A stretch of 64,000 nt of DNA from Acheta domesticus (GCA_031308135.1 JAHLJT010000631.1:170803612-170867611), one strand, 5' to 3'; numbered from the stretch's first letter, positions 47,736 to 59,262 are shown. Notes: generated by a model not told the origin, from the letters alone. Translations and numbers: made by a program.

Positions 47736-50254
47736 TGTTATTGTCCCTTCAGCCCTCATTATCATCCCGTAATTCATAATTCAAGGCATAATAACTTTCT
47801 CTTAGCAAGGGATACAACCGAGAAAGCTGATCCTTATACTGAGGCAAGTTAAGAATTATTATAAAAAATAATTAAATCCTTAAATATTTATCTAGGAACC
47901 TGTGTGCGTCCGGCCGACCGTTTGTCCATGCGTCATTCACGGGTTAAACCACTTTCGATCCACCAACCGAGACAAGTGAGGCAACGCGTGTCCATAGCTA
48001 AGGAAGGCATCGTCTTTTGGCAAAGCCATACATAACATTATAACTTTTTCTAAAAAACATATTTTGTGGTTTTTAAAGCAACTAAAACAGATTTTGAGTG
48101 ACTTATGGTACCTACAGAGATGATCTTTCGACTCCTTTCGACTCCTTTCGATTCCTGTCGACAAAACAAAACCATTGCCTTCTAGAAAAACTTATGTTTA
48201 TGTATAATGATTATGTATAAGAGAGCATTGTGTGAGATGCATATTGTCACAGAGTGATGCAAAATTTGTTGGAACGGAGACAAGATAAGAGTTCTTTAAA
48301 GTGAGAAGAAAGTGATGCATGTTAAAAAGATGACAACGAGAAAAATTGTATATTTTCAGTAATTATAATAAAATGTTATAATGATAATGAAAAATATTAT
48401 TGATCAATATCACAAGGAAGTGCAATCACAATCGTCAGTAAGATAAATATAAGAGATACTTAAATATAAGGTGTAGATGCAACCACAAGCACTGATGAAA
48501 CACTGAATAACTATACTCTTTTCCGACATCAACATGAACGTCCGAATGACGATAATTAAACCTTATTTGTAATGAAACAAGTATATTAATTGACACTTTT
48601 TCATGAAACTTTCTGAATGTGAAAATGTACGAGCCGTGCAACTGTAGTATGTTCAAACATTATTTTTATTAAGAACTGGCCAAACAAATAAAACTTTTCA
48701 CAAAAAATTACCCGATGGAGGCGCCAATCTGAAACTTGTTGTTGTGAAAGGAAAAAGGTGTAACTATTACAATAATTAAATTTGTGTTCAATTATTCGTA
48801 ACAACAAGCATATTTTCGACAAAATAAGTATGAAAGAAATATCGAAGGGTTGGGTTCCCGTTGTAATCTGAGAGGGAATATTTTTGCAGAATCTGCGATC
48901 AAAGAACCGATAGTCTCCTGCATCAAGTGGTTCGTAATTTCAAGGAAACGCTCTCTGATCACTAAGTGGGTAGGGGGCGCCACCGACTCGAGGCGAGTTT
49001 GGAAAATAAAGATGAGAGGTTCAAGAACCTCAACCGAAGGCGCACGCAATCAGACTAGGCTCTGGAAACCCCAGTGGAAATACTTTTATACCTGCAAGCG
49101 TCGTTGAGAGAGAAGGTATGGAAGCTATTCAGAAAGCAAAATTGGCAGAAGAGGAGAGATGGAAAAGTCCCAAGAAAAAAAAGCAAAAGCAAAGGGACGA
49201 CTATAGGAACAGCTTACTTCATGAGAAGATAATTTTGTTCTCCATTTACCGTAAGCAAAATCTAATTTAGTGTGTGTGTGTGTGTGTATGTGTGTGTGTG
49301 TTGAATTTTTGCTTACTCACTTAGTTGTTTGATTCAATGCGAACGATGAACCTTTGCGATTCCATAAAAGAGAAGTCCCCAATAAAATGTAATATGTTAC
49401 AGATTCCTGATGACTAATATTACTTAATATATTAATTATCAAATATTTTTAGTGCCATATCATTTACATAATACATTTGGTGCCATAGTTATTGCGTCCG
49501 AGTGAAAAACAGTTAAATAATGAGTTAAAACTTACTGTGAATTCCTCATAAATAAATTGACAGAAATTTTAAATCATGATGTGTAAAGAACAAAAATTTG
49601 ATATGCTTGAAAAATAATCTCATGTAGGCAAAGAATGCTAAGGAAATGTAAGAGCAGCGCAGAGGAAGAAACCGTGGTAAAGGAAACCGCACCTGAAGCG
49701 CGGGGGGCTCTGGGGGCGATGATCCCTTGGCGGAGCCCTCCCGTGCTATCTGAATGGCCTGCGCGGCCTCGCTCTGCGCTCGGGGAGCCTTTCGCAATGC
49801 ATTTAGCTCCGCAGGATGAATTCGTAAGGCTTTAGCCGCCACTGCTCAGTAAAAGTCGTCAGAGGGAACAGTTAATCAGAAAAGATGGTCGAGGAGAGTA
49901 CAGGGGCTAATTCCTTTTTGTCATTATGCGTAACACTGGCAACTGAGGGAGATGGGTGCCAGAAAAAGTACATGTAAGAAAGAAAATACATCACAAGCAA
50001 AACAAGTGAAACGGAATTGTAGAAGAATAACGTACTTGAGGTATTTGAGATAATATTGTAACGGTTTTGCGTTCATGTAAATCTAGAAATCGGTATTCGT
50101 GAAATTGAGAAAAAAAGTTGACTACTGGAAACTGAAAAGGAAGTAAACAAAAACCTAAGGAAAAGAGACTGCGAAATTCGGCTATATTCGGAAATCTAAG
50201 CCACCGAGGGACGCAGTAAAGAAGAGTCAGATTAGCAGATTTACAGACCGATAG
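47736..50254. other. Mostly AT-rich stretch
   Basis: Includes a short cctttcgact-type direct repeat at 48,123-48,160, a GT microsatellite and a small GC-rich patch at 49,655-49,830. No gene recognised. Confidence 0.45.
49270..49302. repeat. (GT)n microsatellite
   Basis: About 33 bases of gt repeats with one tat interruption. Confidence 0.95.
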
Positions 50255-51500
50255 GTCTCCCGGGCCATCGGGGCTCCCTTCACTAACCAAATAGCCGATG
50301 GCGCCCGAATGCCGGGGGGGGGCAGGCGACGAGGGGAGGGAGGTCGTGGAGGGGGAGGGGAGGGGTATCTGACGCGTGCGGCGCGCGCAGGTGGCTCAGG
50401 CGCCGTGCCGGGGTGGGAGACATCGGTGGCTGCGGGAGATACGGGTGAGAAATGGAGACGAAGCACTTCGGGTGGCAGGTGCGGCCGCAGGGGAACGCAC
50501 GGCAAGGTATAAACGGACGGCCAGGCCGGGGGTGGGGCGGACGCGGGAGCGGGAGCGACGACGCAGAATTTCATCTGCGCCGCGCGCGCGCATTTCTAAA
50601 ATGCGATTTAAGAAACGCCTAAACCACCGAGCCGAGGGCGCGTAAAACAAACATTTTCTCTCCTCCGCTGCCGCCTCTCGCAACCCCTCCCACCGCTATA
50701 ACCTTCACCAGGGATACACCACCCCTCCCGCCACCGTCGACCTAAACACGCGGCTAAACTACTGCGCAACCCATCACCTCCCCTCCGCAGCCCTCTCCCC
50801 TCCACCACCCCCCGCCCGGCCTCCGCCTCGCCGCTGCCAGCGCCACCACAACCGCCGCTGCCGTCGCCACCGCAGCATCCGCGCACGCCCCTCGGCCAGA
50901 CCGCGGCGCACTAATTGAATCCCCCGAGGCGGAAGAGAACCCACGAGCTCCGCGCCTCGCTTCATCTTTCGCTCTCTCCATTTCTCCCCCGCCCCTCTGG
51001 CCTCTGGCTCCGCTCGCGCGCAACATTTCCTCCCCTCCCCTCCCCTCCCCCGCCGAGGAGACAGAGAGCGCGGCGCCGAGCACGCGCGCGGAGGACGGCC
51101 CGCGCCGCGCCGCGCCGAAAAATTAGGTAAATGGGGGCGCGGACGCGAAGACGCGGCGCGAATAAAAGAGGCAAGCGCGCGACAAAGGAAGGGCTCGGGG
51201 CGTCGGAAACAGCGGGTACAACCGCGCCAGTGACGCACATACGCACGCACACACGCCCGCCCGCTCGCGCCAACGTACGTTTCCCCACGCACGTGCCCGG
51301 GGTTCCAGCCGAGAGGCGTCTGAGAGCGGGTGCTGATCACAGAGGGTGCAACATCTGGCCTCGGCGCGGTGGCGGGGCCTTGTAGTCACGGGCTGCAGTA
51401 GTCGACGGCGCAGGGGGGGGGCGGGGAAATTCGGGGAGGGGAGATAACCACAGAGCGAAAGACTAACGAGGCATCGCACGAGGGGGGATGCTTCAAGAGG
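50255..51500. other. Large CpG-rich island
   Basis: Over 1.2 kb of CpG-rich, mostly non-tandem sequence, with G-rich runs at 50,310-50,370 and 51,405-51,440 and ctcccctcccc at 51,030. Many overlapping frames on both strands, none with a recognisable domain. By length and CpG density it is one of the better candidates for a gene-associated promoter island. Confidence 0.6.
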
Positions 51501-52009
51501 AAGAGTTGAGTCCTGCAAGTGAACAAACAGCCGACGGAGTAAACAGGCCGACGAAGAGACGAGTCAAAGAAAAGGAAAGTTGCGAATGCCCAAAAAAAAT
51601 AAAATTGTAGGATTATGGCAAGAACATTCGAATGTTCAGACGAAAGAAAATTTTGATAGTTTCGGGGAAAAAACTTACAGAATTCTATGATGAAGGAACA
51701 GTGTCAGAAACGATCATCCAAAAGATACATTAATGCATCATAGATTATTATTGCAGTCTGTTTCTACAAAAAATTCTAAAAATAAAAATCATGGTGAATG
51801 ATTACATAAAAATGATGTAGTCGAGAGGTAGAAAGAAAAAAAAATGTAGGAAAAATTAGTAGGAAACAATATTTAAGAGAAAATAAAATTAAATCGAATG
51901 TAGAGAGACGAAAAATAACAAAAAGCTTCTACAAACAAAAAGAGTGAGCAGCGGATAAAAAGACGCAAGAAGCAAGAAGAGCAGGCCAGCGCTGAAGAAT
52001 CCCTTCGCG
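51501..52009. other. A-rich, purine-rich stretch
   Basis: Plus strand rich in aaaga, gaaaa and agaaa words. No gene or element recognised. Confidence 0.5.
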
Positions 52010-52420
52010 CAGCAACTCGATGCCTGAGCGCTCCAGCGGCGCGGAGCTGTTGTTCATGGTCGCTACAACGGCGGCGCGGCCGCGATGCGACGCGACGCGA
52101 GGGGAATAACGTGTTGCGGCTGCTTGCGCAAACCGCTCCTCCGGTGTAGGAGAATGTTTTTAATTTCTGGGCGAAGCGGCGCGACGAGCCGGCCGGGCCC
52201 TCCGCGTTTGCATTTCGCGAGAATTCCCTCGTTTGCGGTGGCCGCTGTTTTCGCGCCGAGGAATTCTACGCAGCGGCCGGCGTCCAGCTGCGCATTTGTC
52301 GCCCGTCAAGGAGAACGCAACCGCGCCGCTCCTTCCCTCCACGTCGAATTCCAGACTTGCAGTAACGGCGGGAGGCGCTGAGAACTCTGCACGTTGGCCG
52401 CGCAAAAAATCTGCATTCTG
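52010..52420. other. CpG-rich island with AT-containing words
   Basis: CpG-rich but less repetitive than most other islands; gaattc and gaattcc occur repeatedly (for example near 52,231, 52,260 and 52,346). No supported coding frame. Confidence 0.5.
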
Positions 52421-52980
52421 GGACTCCGAGAGAAGAACATTGAAGTGAAATAGATGTCGGTCCTCGTGTAAGAACGTGAACCACTGAGTAGTACTGGATA
52501 GTTCGCGAAGTGTGGGTAGAATGCATGTACTCACAGTAAGCCAAGTATGCAAAAAATGTTGTTGTTTAACATTCAAGCCCAAACTTTTCGTTAGAATTCT
52601 TCTCTATATTTTTGTGAAAGAAAGTCGGTGAACGTCACTGGTACTTATGAACGTTAATTTAAGAGTCCATATTTTACCTAATCCTATTAAAATAATTTAA
52701 TTCCTCTTAATGATGTTAACACAAATTATGTCCCTTATCATTGTTAATATTCAAAAGGTTAATCATTTTCAAAGTATATTTTTTCTCATCACTGTTTTAC
52801 AGCGACTATAAAGGTTTCACTATTTGTATGTGTTAAGATTTTCGTTTACATGGATTTGAGAAATCGAAAAGGAAGACGACTTGTGACTGACACACTTCTC
52901 TTCAATATATTATTCATCATTTTCCAAATATTCGTACATTACGTTAATGAAAAATCTACTTGCTGTCATACCTGAGATGA
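52421..52980. other. AT-rich stretch
   Basis: No supported feature. Confidence 0.5.
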
Positions 52981-53260
52981 ACGTTTACAGATTAATTAAT
53001 TATTGCGATCGCATATCAACGCTGACTGTTAGCTCCTCCGGCAAATGTTAATTAATGAAGCGATTACATAAATGCTTGACATATAGATGTAATTTGTAAT
53101 TTCAGCTCACATCACTCATGCCTTGAGCCGGACTTCAACCAGTAAACACTTGTTTAGCTTAATTGACATTGGAACTGATGCGTCAACCACCTATTCCGCG
53201 AGAGGTAGTGCGATATCATCCGTATCAGAAAATTACATGCCGCAGTAATTAATTTCATGA
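52981..53260. promoter_or_regulatory. Cluster of homeodomain-type TAATTA sites, candidate enhancer
   Basis: Contains attaattaattatt (52,991-53,004), the palindrome gcgatcgc (53,005-53,012), ttaattaatgaagcgattac (53,048-53,067, joining TAATTA and GATTA cores), taattgac near 53,160 and taattaatt at 53,246-53,254, separated by unique intermediate-GC sequence. Homeodomain proteins bind TAAT cores, but such words are also common in AT-rich DNA, so the call rests on local clustering only. Confidence 0.3.
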
Positions 53261-53490
53261 GCCGTAGTTTCATAATATACCCGAGAGAGAAAGAGATGTG
53301 AAATGTGTCCACAGAGAGTAAGTTCTCAATTATTCATATGCTCCATCTAATATGATATTTTTGAGTCGTAATTATCAAAGACATTATTCGTCGTCTACAA
53401 AATACTAATTTTCTTGACGTATCGGTAACGGGAACTGTCCAAAGAAATGAATGTACGTGACAGCTATACGGGAAAGGCTTTGAAAGGGGA
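53261..53490. other. AT-rich linker
   Basis: No supported feature. Confidence 0.4.
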
Positions 53491-53850
53491 GCTCCAATGC
53501 CAGCGAGGGGGCGGTTGAGGCTGTTGATTAGAAAGGGTGGCTGCGGGGCAGGGGGGGGGGGAGGAAGGAGAGCTGAAAAAGAGATCGGGCGAGTGTCTTG
53601 AGGCGACTGCCCAAGGTGTTTCAGCGGACAGCCGCGGCCTCCTGACGAGGGTAGCGGTCGAAAGCGAAGGCCCGGGGGTGAGGGAGGGAAAGAGAGGGAT
53701 GGAGAGGGAGGGAGAGGGAGGGAGAGGGAGGAGAGGGGCGGCCGCCAAATGGACGAGGCGACCGGGAACGGACAGGCGAGGGAAACGCCGCGCCGACCGG
53801 AGGCAATTAATTGAGGCGAGGACTTACGTGAGGTCCACGGCAGGGACTCC
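53491..53850. other. GC-rich island, purine-rich on plus
   Basis: Contains an 11-base G run near 53,552 and a gagggag array at 53,695-53,735. Frames on both strands are compositional. Confidence 0.55.
53695..53735. repeat. (GGAGAG/GAGGGA)n purine array
   Basis: Tandem ggagaggga words of about 9-10 bases. Confidence 0.85.
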
Positions 53851-54073
53851 CAATGCAACAGACCCCTCGCCACCCACAGGACACGGGTTTCCACTGACGC
53901 TTTACTTTCGCTCTCCGACTGTGAAGGGGCGTACGTATGCAATTTTGATGATCTGAAGAAATCGAAGTCAAATTTATACAGAGAGAGTGAGACGTTCCTT
54001 TTTTTTTCAAAATAAATATTAGTGTCAATCGCGGAGCTGAATAATCACCTGAAAAATTTGATGAAGAATTTAA

Positions 54074-54714
54074 GCCTCCGGCAGGCGCGTAGCGGCACTC
54101 TGTGCCGCAGTCGTACATTTTTGTTGATTTCGTGTAAATAATTGGTGTCGCACTATTGAGCTCATAGTTATTCTTCATTCATTATATTTTCAATCGGATG
54201 ACCTCAAATCATGATTTAAGACCCTGCCGATCGACTGATATTCATTAGTAATTCGAACTCTGCAACGGTTGTGGCACTCCATACCGCACGCGCTTTGTCA
54301 ATGTAAGTATAATATTTGCGAACTGTATCCATTAGCATTCTTACTGCTGTGTTGTTATTGAGCTTCATGACAGATTTTGGAGTACTAACTTCTAATTCAA
54401 ATTCAAATGAGTTGTTTCCGAAGAAACGTTTGAAGGCACGTTTGCACCGTATTCATTCCCCGACATGTAACACGTATCAAAACACGGAGGGAGCGAGCTG
54501 TGGATCAGATTCTTATTAATATTGTTATTTCGTTTCGTATTTAGTTAGTTATTATGAAATAAAATGTGTAAAAACAGTAAGTAAAGAATATTTCCTTGAC
54601 ATTCAATAACAAAAGTAATAACTACTTACGCGAAAATCGAAGATGATAAACACGGTACGGAGTGCCGGCACGCGCCTGCTGGCGGGACATGATGGGACGC
54701 GCCCGTCCGGAGGG
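54074..54714. mobile_element. Candidate piggyBac-like non-autonomous element
   Basis: Left end gcctccggcaggcgcg (54,074 on) and right end, read on minus, ccctccggacgggcgcg (ending at 54,714) are inverted relatives. Inside them, ggcaggcgcgtagcggcactc on the left matches caggcgcgtgccggcactc on the minus strand of the right, and the similarity continues through gatttcgtgtaa versus gattttcgcgtaa, about 75 bases per arm. The flanks are TTAA (54,070-54,073) and TTAG (54,715-54,718), close to the TTAA target duplication typical of piggyBac elements. The 641-bp element has no transposase frame. The assignment depends on one mutated TTAA, so another TIR superfamily is possible. Confidence 0.5.
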
Positions 54715-55079
54715 TTAGAGTAGCGGTTGAACATAAATTGCCTCGCAGAACCTAATATGTACCCGGTTTTACTCGAGCCTCACACCTGTAACACTAATTG
54801 TAAACGTACGGACTTCGAATTTTACCAACGTTAATTATGACATTATTTCTTTTAGCCAGAAACCTATTGCTATTGAACAGCCAATCGTTCGCAATTCGGC
54901 ATTTCTTTAGTACAAAAACTGTAATGTCCTGCATAACGGAAACGTGTGACATGTCTTGACAGACAGAACTAGTTGACATTAGCAATCAAGTTTTTGAATC
55001 GGAAAATTTGCGGCATGTTTCTCCTTGTTCCAAATAGCAAATCGCAAAATACATCATTTCCGTCTCGGAAGTCTCGTCA
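54715..55079. other. AT-rich stretch
   Basis: No supported feature beyond the element edge. Confidence 0.45.
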
Positions 55080-55420
55080 TCGAAGGTCGCAGATCGTCCA
55101 CAGCGCCATCTCAGCGTGGTGTGCACTCCGAGGAGCGCAAGCACCGGGCTGCAGGGGTGAGTGGAGGGCACGTGCCGAGAGGCGGGAGGCGCTGCAGCCG
55201 CCGATCGATTGGCCGGATCAAGGCCTTCCCCTTTAATTGTTTACGCACGCGGGCTGGGCCGCGCCGGGACGAGCCGAGGCACAACAGGCGGCGGCGGCGA
55301 CCTTCGGACACGGCGACACTGGGCCGAAACGGGTCGAAATTACGCGGCGCAAAAGTGCAATATATTACTGCGGCCATTTACGGATCGCGAAATGGCGATG
55401 GAAGAGACAGATAAATGTAT
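55080..55420. other. CpG-rich island
   Basis: CpG-rich, unique; overlapping frames on both strands have no recognised domain. Confidence 0.5.
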
Positions 55421-55504
55421 AATTGAAATTATTACAAGTAATTTGATAATAAAGGCACAGCATTAACATACAGCAATATAAATGACGTCTTTGGTATTTA
55501 AGTT

Positions 55505-55765
55505 TTCTTTCTTATTCTAGGGCTTTTACCAGCCGACATCCGGTTACCCTTTACGACCTGATGGGACGCATATTCGACCATACACTAGACATCAACGCAC
55601 TTGCGGGCTCTTCTGAACTGCAGATAGCAGCGAGGGCCCCCGCGACTTCATAGACATACTTCGCAGACAATGGACTAACAACCATGCCCGAGGCGGGACT
55701 GGAACCAGCGACCCTTCGGACCGAAGTGCTGAGTCGGTACACGCTCTTCCCCTCCCCTCGCCCAT
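55505..55765 (-). mobile_element. tRNA-derived SINE, third head type (minus strand)
   Basis: On minus, the A-box-like gtaccgactcagcac is followed by cttcggtccgaagggtcg and the B-box-like ggttccagtccc (plus coordinates about 55,699-55,710). The body then runs left through CpG-containing sequence to about 55,505. It has no full match to the A/B/C family. The poor T-stem pairing argues against a functional tRNA. Confidence 0.5.
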
Positions 55766-55994
55766 TCAGGTCGGCAAATATCTTTATTCTGTGTGAAAAT
55801 AGAAAATGTCAATGCAACTTAAAGATACGTTTCGCCACGAAAATATGCTTTGAAAGTGATAAAACAAAACAAGAAAAACAACTATCATATTATTGTATTT
55901 GTTTAAATTTGTAAAATGTTTTAGTTACTTTCAAACTGCTGGTAAGCTCGTTTCGTCATCACAGAAAACTGTCGGAGCAGTCCAAGTGTTGTTT

Positions 55995-56225
55995 GTTGTG
56001 GCTCCCTCCCACTGGGCGGCGCGGACGGAGAGAGAGAGATCGATAGCTTATCTCGGCGCGCGGCACCTGCGCTGGTTGCCGCGTGCCCGCCGAGGGGGTG
56101 CGGGTGCCCCGCCCCCTCCACGCGGCGGTGCACGTGCCCGGCGGGGCCGCGGCCCCTGTCAGCGGAGCAGATTGCGGGCGAAGCTCCCAACTGCGGGCCA
56201 AGGAGGCGCGCTCCGTTCAATTTGT
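55995..56225. other. CpG-rich island
   Basis: Short island with gccccgccccc and cgcggcggtgcac words. No supported gene. Confidence 0.5.
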
Positions 56226-56280
56226 AATCGAATAACGCGGTCTCTTTCTTCGGTCATTTGTAAAGTACCACGAGGCAACA

Positions 56281-56493
56281 ACCTTTACCAGTGATGGCAA
56301 GGTCTTCTACTGGTGGCAGTAGCACGCGTCGTGGCTCCATAGCATACCACACCGTAGTAACCCCGACGTCTTACAATAGTGATGGCGTTGTCTCTGGTGG
56401 CTGGGTAATGAACTGCGTGGAGGGGTGATTTCGTCGTGCCACTCGTGCCAGGGACTCCCACTCGTGGCATCGACCTTGATAACACTGATCTAC
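56281..56493 (+). repeat. Left arm of the inverted-repeat element
   Basis: Inner edge aacactgatctac (56,481-56,493). The overlapping minus frame and the frame in the other arm are not the same reading frame, so the arm is not coding. Confidence 0.7.
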
Positions 56494-57123
56494 ACCTTCG
56501 GGTGCTTCGAGTTGAGAAGATCTACGTCTGCAATTATCTTAATTATATTTAACTAGAACCTGGATGTTTATGACCTATAAATGTTAGAAATATGAAAGCA
56601 TTTATGGCCAAAAAATATGAAAATATGACTATAAATATGACTTAAACATTTTTGGATGCAATTTCGAAACCTTCAAAATCTTTCCACTGTTTAAATAACC
56701 ATTATATTTTAAAAAATACTTTTAAAATCTAGCACATTCACAATTTACACCTTCTCCTTTGGCGCTCCGAGAAGACAATTCTTCTTGTTAAAGTTATTTA
56801 ATAATAAATTTCATGCGGTTGCCTTTGGCACAAAACCCGACAAAACTAAACTAATACTTCCTTTGCAACTGTTGCTTTGCTCCGTCTATGTAGCTTACCT
56901 TCCTCATTCACATACCTATACAGAGAGTCCCACAAACTATGGGCCACCTTTGAAACTTCTAAACGGTTTCCGGTATCGAAATGCAGTTTTCTCTCAACAA
57001 TGCGGAATCATGGGGCAAGTAATGTGTCGTTGAGTATTGTTCGAAATATTTTTTTAGTTTTTGAGAAATTTAATCATCTTTGATTTTTTAAATGGAACCA
57101 TGTATTTTTCTCACTGGCAGTAG

Positions 57124-57376
57124 GTAGATCAGTGTTCTCAAGGTCGACGCCACAGAGTGGGAGTCCGTGGCACGAATGGCACGACGAAATCGCCCCTCCA
57201 CGCAGTTCATCACCCCGCTACAACGCCATCACTATTGTAAAACGGCGGGGTTACTACTAATAGTTTCCTTTCTCGACGCTAGTTGCGCAGAGAAGTACGT
57301 GGCATGCAACGGTGCCCCGAAGCGTGCCACCACCACCAGCCACCAGTAGAGGAATCTTGACACCACTGTGATAGGT
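57124..57376 (-). repeat. Right arm of the inverted-repeat element
   Basis: Inner edge gtagatcagtgtt (57,124-57,136). It carries about 35 bases absent from the left arm, between ttactacta and gtggcatgc. Confidence 0.7.
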
Positions 57377-59203
57377 ATAAAATAGACGAATATAATGATA
57401 TACAATGACTCACAAAACTATTCGGACATTTATTAATTTAATCAAAAGTTTCTTAAATTTTCCTCAGAACACAATCATTAGGTAACCCACAAATTTGAAA
57501 GAATAGAATGTTCTTATACGCGTAAACAATAAAATTCTTTCAAAACTATGTATTTGTTTCATTAAAATAAAAATGAATCGCGAATACAGAAATTGTATTT
57601 TATTAAGTGTTTTATACTCTGATTCCCCAAATTGGAGATACATAAGATTTAATAAGCCGAATCATTATAAATGTACAATTTAGTCATTATATTCGTACTT
57701 AGTAAAGAGTATTTAATGAGAGGAAGATTGTGCTGTTTTTTTACTACTACTGCTTATACTACTAAGCAATTTAAAAAATACTAAATTGCTTTGGAGTATA
57801 AGCAGCCTAACTATGGTAGCTTACGTAATGTTAAAATAAAAAAATCATATCAAATAAGTGAACATCATTCTGTAGCACTCTAGTCCCCTTTTTCTATCCT
57901 TGTTATGCTGAATGTAACGGCGCAAGTGTTATTAAATCTCTTCGGTTTTTGTCGCAGTAAAAGGTGCTGGGGAGCTTTTAATGTGTGGACAAATATCAGT
58001 TGCCCCACAAAAACCAATCAAAATTTTGCTTGACAAAAATTCTCGCTTATAACATATTCTTACATCGGTTTTTTACCTTAAAACTTTTATCATTGTTTCT
58101 TAAGAAACAGAATGAAAGTACAAATATTACATCCATTATACAAGATCAGCAGCACTCCACGAAAATATGAAATTTATGTTCAAACTCCCATTGCGGCGAT
58201 GTTTTGAAGATCAACTAGTAAATTGAATCGAATAACTTTAATGTCTTGATCCGATTCTGATTGACCTTTTCCACATGTGTTCCCACTACCAAATGGATGC
58301 AGGATATCATGGATGCATCCCAAAGGGCCACGCGTCATCCTTCCTTCTTTGCCCTTGTTGTCTTTCATATCACTGGACATATAGTACAGTTACATACACA
58401 CTGACTCAAAGCATGGCGTATCTCAGAAAGCTTAGGTATGAAACAATGGGCGACGCATTTCTACAAGAGATAATTTTTGAGGAGAACTCGTGCAGGGACT
58501 GTCGTTTGCCAGTTCTCAACCTCTTTATATCAGGAGAAGTCACCACCAATTCGCGACATTCACAACACACACTACGGTATTAGGCAATATGCAGGTATTA
58601 CACATCCATTGTGGTCGCAGTAGTGCAGATAATTTTCACTCAAGTCTTTGATGCCTTTAAAAATCACAAAGGCATTAAAAAATCTGGTCAAACTGAAAAT
58701 ATAAAAATAATACATAATGTAAAACTTACAGAGAAAGTAAATAGTGAGTTTCAAAGATACGTTTTTTCAGGTTCCAAAGTTCTTTTTGTGCTTACAAAAC
58801 ATTAATGAGTTACCGGAAGAGTTAGTTTCGTATATAACTTCCAATTAATTACTCTCTCGTGTCTGAGAACGACAGGAAAAGAAATTTATGGTCAATGCCT
58901 GTTTTATAGTCGCGATTTTCTACCAGCATTTACATATTGATTGGATCAGTAATCAGGCCAATACTCACAAAGATAAACACTAAATTCATGCCATTTATCA
59001 GTGATACAGGTAGTCGCTTACAAAGGACAAGAAAACTAATTCGGATAGGAGAATGTGTTATATGTACTTGTAACCAGTTTTATCTCATAAATGGATGTAA
59101 GTTTTTCTTTCTTCTTTAATGTCTCTATAAATCGTATCTACCTAATGAATTCTATAGCTTGCTTTCTTACGTAATATATAATTTCAAAATCATCATCTTT
59201 TAC
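57377..59203. other. AT-rich stretch
   Basis: Holds a hairpin (separate entry). The segment 58,180-58,590 is less AT-rich, with a 66-codon minus frame starting at an ATG (58,380) and a 102-codon plus frame; neither is recognised. Confidence 0.45.
57750..57805. other. 24-bp hairpin with 8-base loop
   Basis: Left arm 57,750-57,773 (starts ctgcttatact, ends aagcaattta) pairs with right arm 57,782-57,805 at 22 of 24 positions. It could be a tiny inverted-repeat element or a structured transcript. The stem is shorter than a typical animal microRNA precursor because no lower stem extends beyond it. Confidence 0.8.
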
Positions 59204-59262
59204 CCCGAGATGACAAAAGTCATGTGATAGCAATATGCAAATATTCAAAGGGCGCACAAAAC

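Larger units (their letters stand above)
56281..57376. mobile_element. Inverted-repeat element with long arms (about 210 and 250 bp)
   Basis: The segment 56,281-56,493 is the reverse complement of 57,124-57,376 with high identity: gtagatcagtgtt, gtgggagtcc, ggcacgacgaaatc, cccctccacgcagttcat and acgccatcactattgtaa all recur in order. The right arm has about 35 extra bases (near 57,260-57,300), and the left has a few extra near the middle. The 630-bp AT-rich interior has no coding capacity. Structure fits a foldback-type or long-TIR non-autonomous DNA transposon; an inverted duplication is the alternative. No target duplication was found. Confidence 0.7.

Noticed and set aside
25752..55590. 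Shared 13-mer gtatggtcgaata between the 25.7-kb block and the 55.5-kb SINE
   Set aside because: Exact 13-mers recur by chance many times in 64 kb, and the flanks do not align.
7706..56540. Similarity of about 22 bases between 7,706 and 56,515 (cgtctacaattatct versus cgtctgcaattatct)
   Set aside because: A match of this length and identity is expected by chance in a 64-kb self-comparison, and it does not extend.
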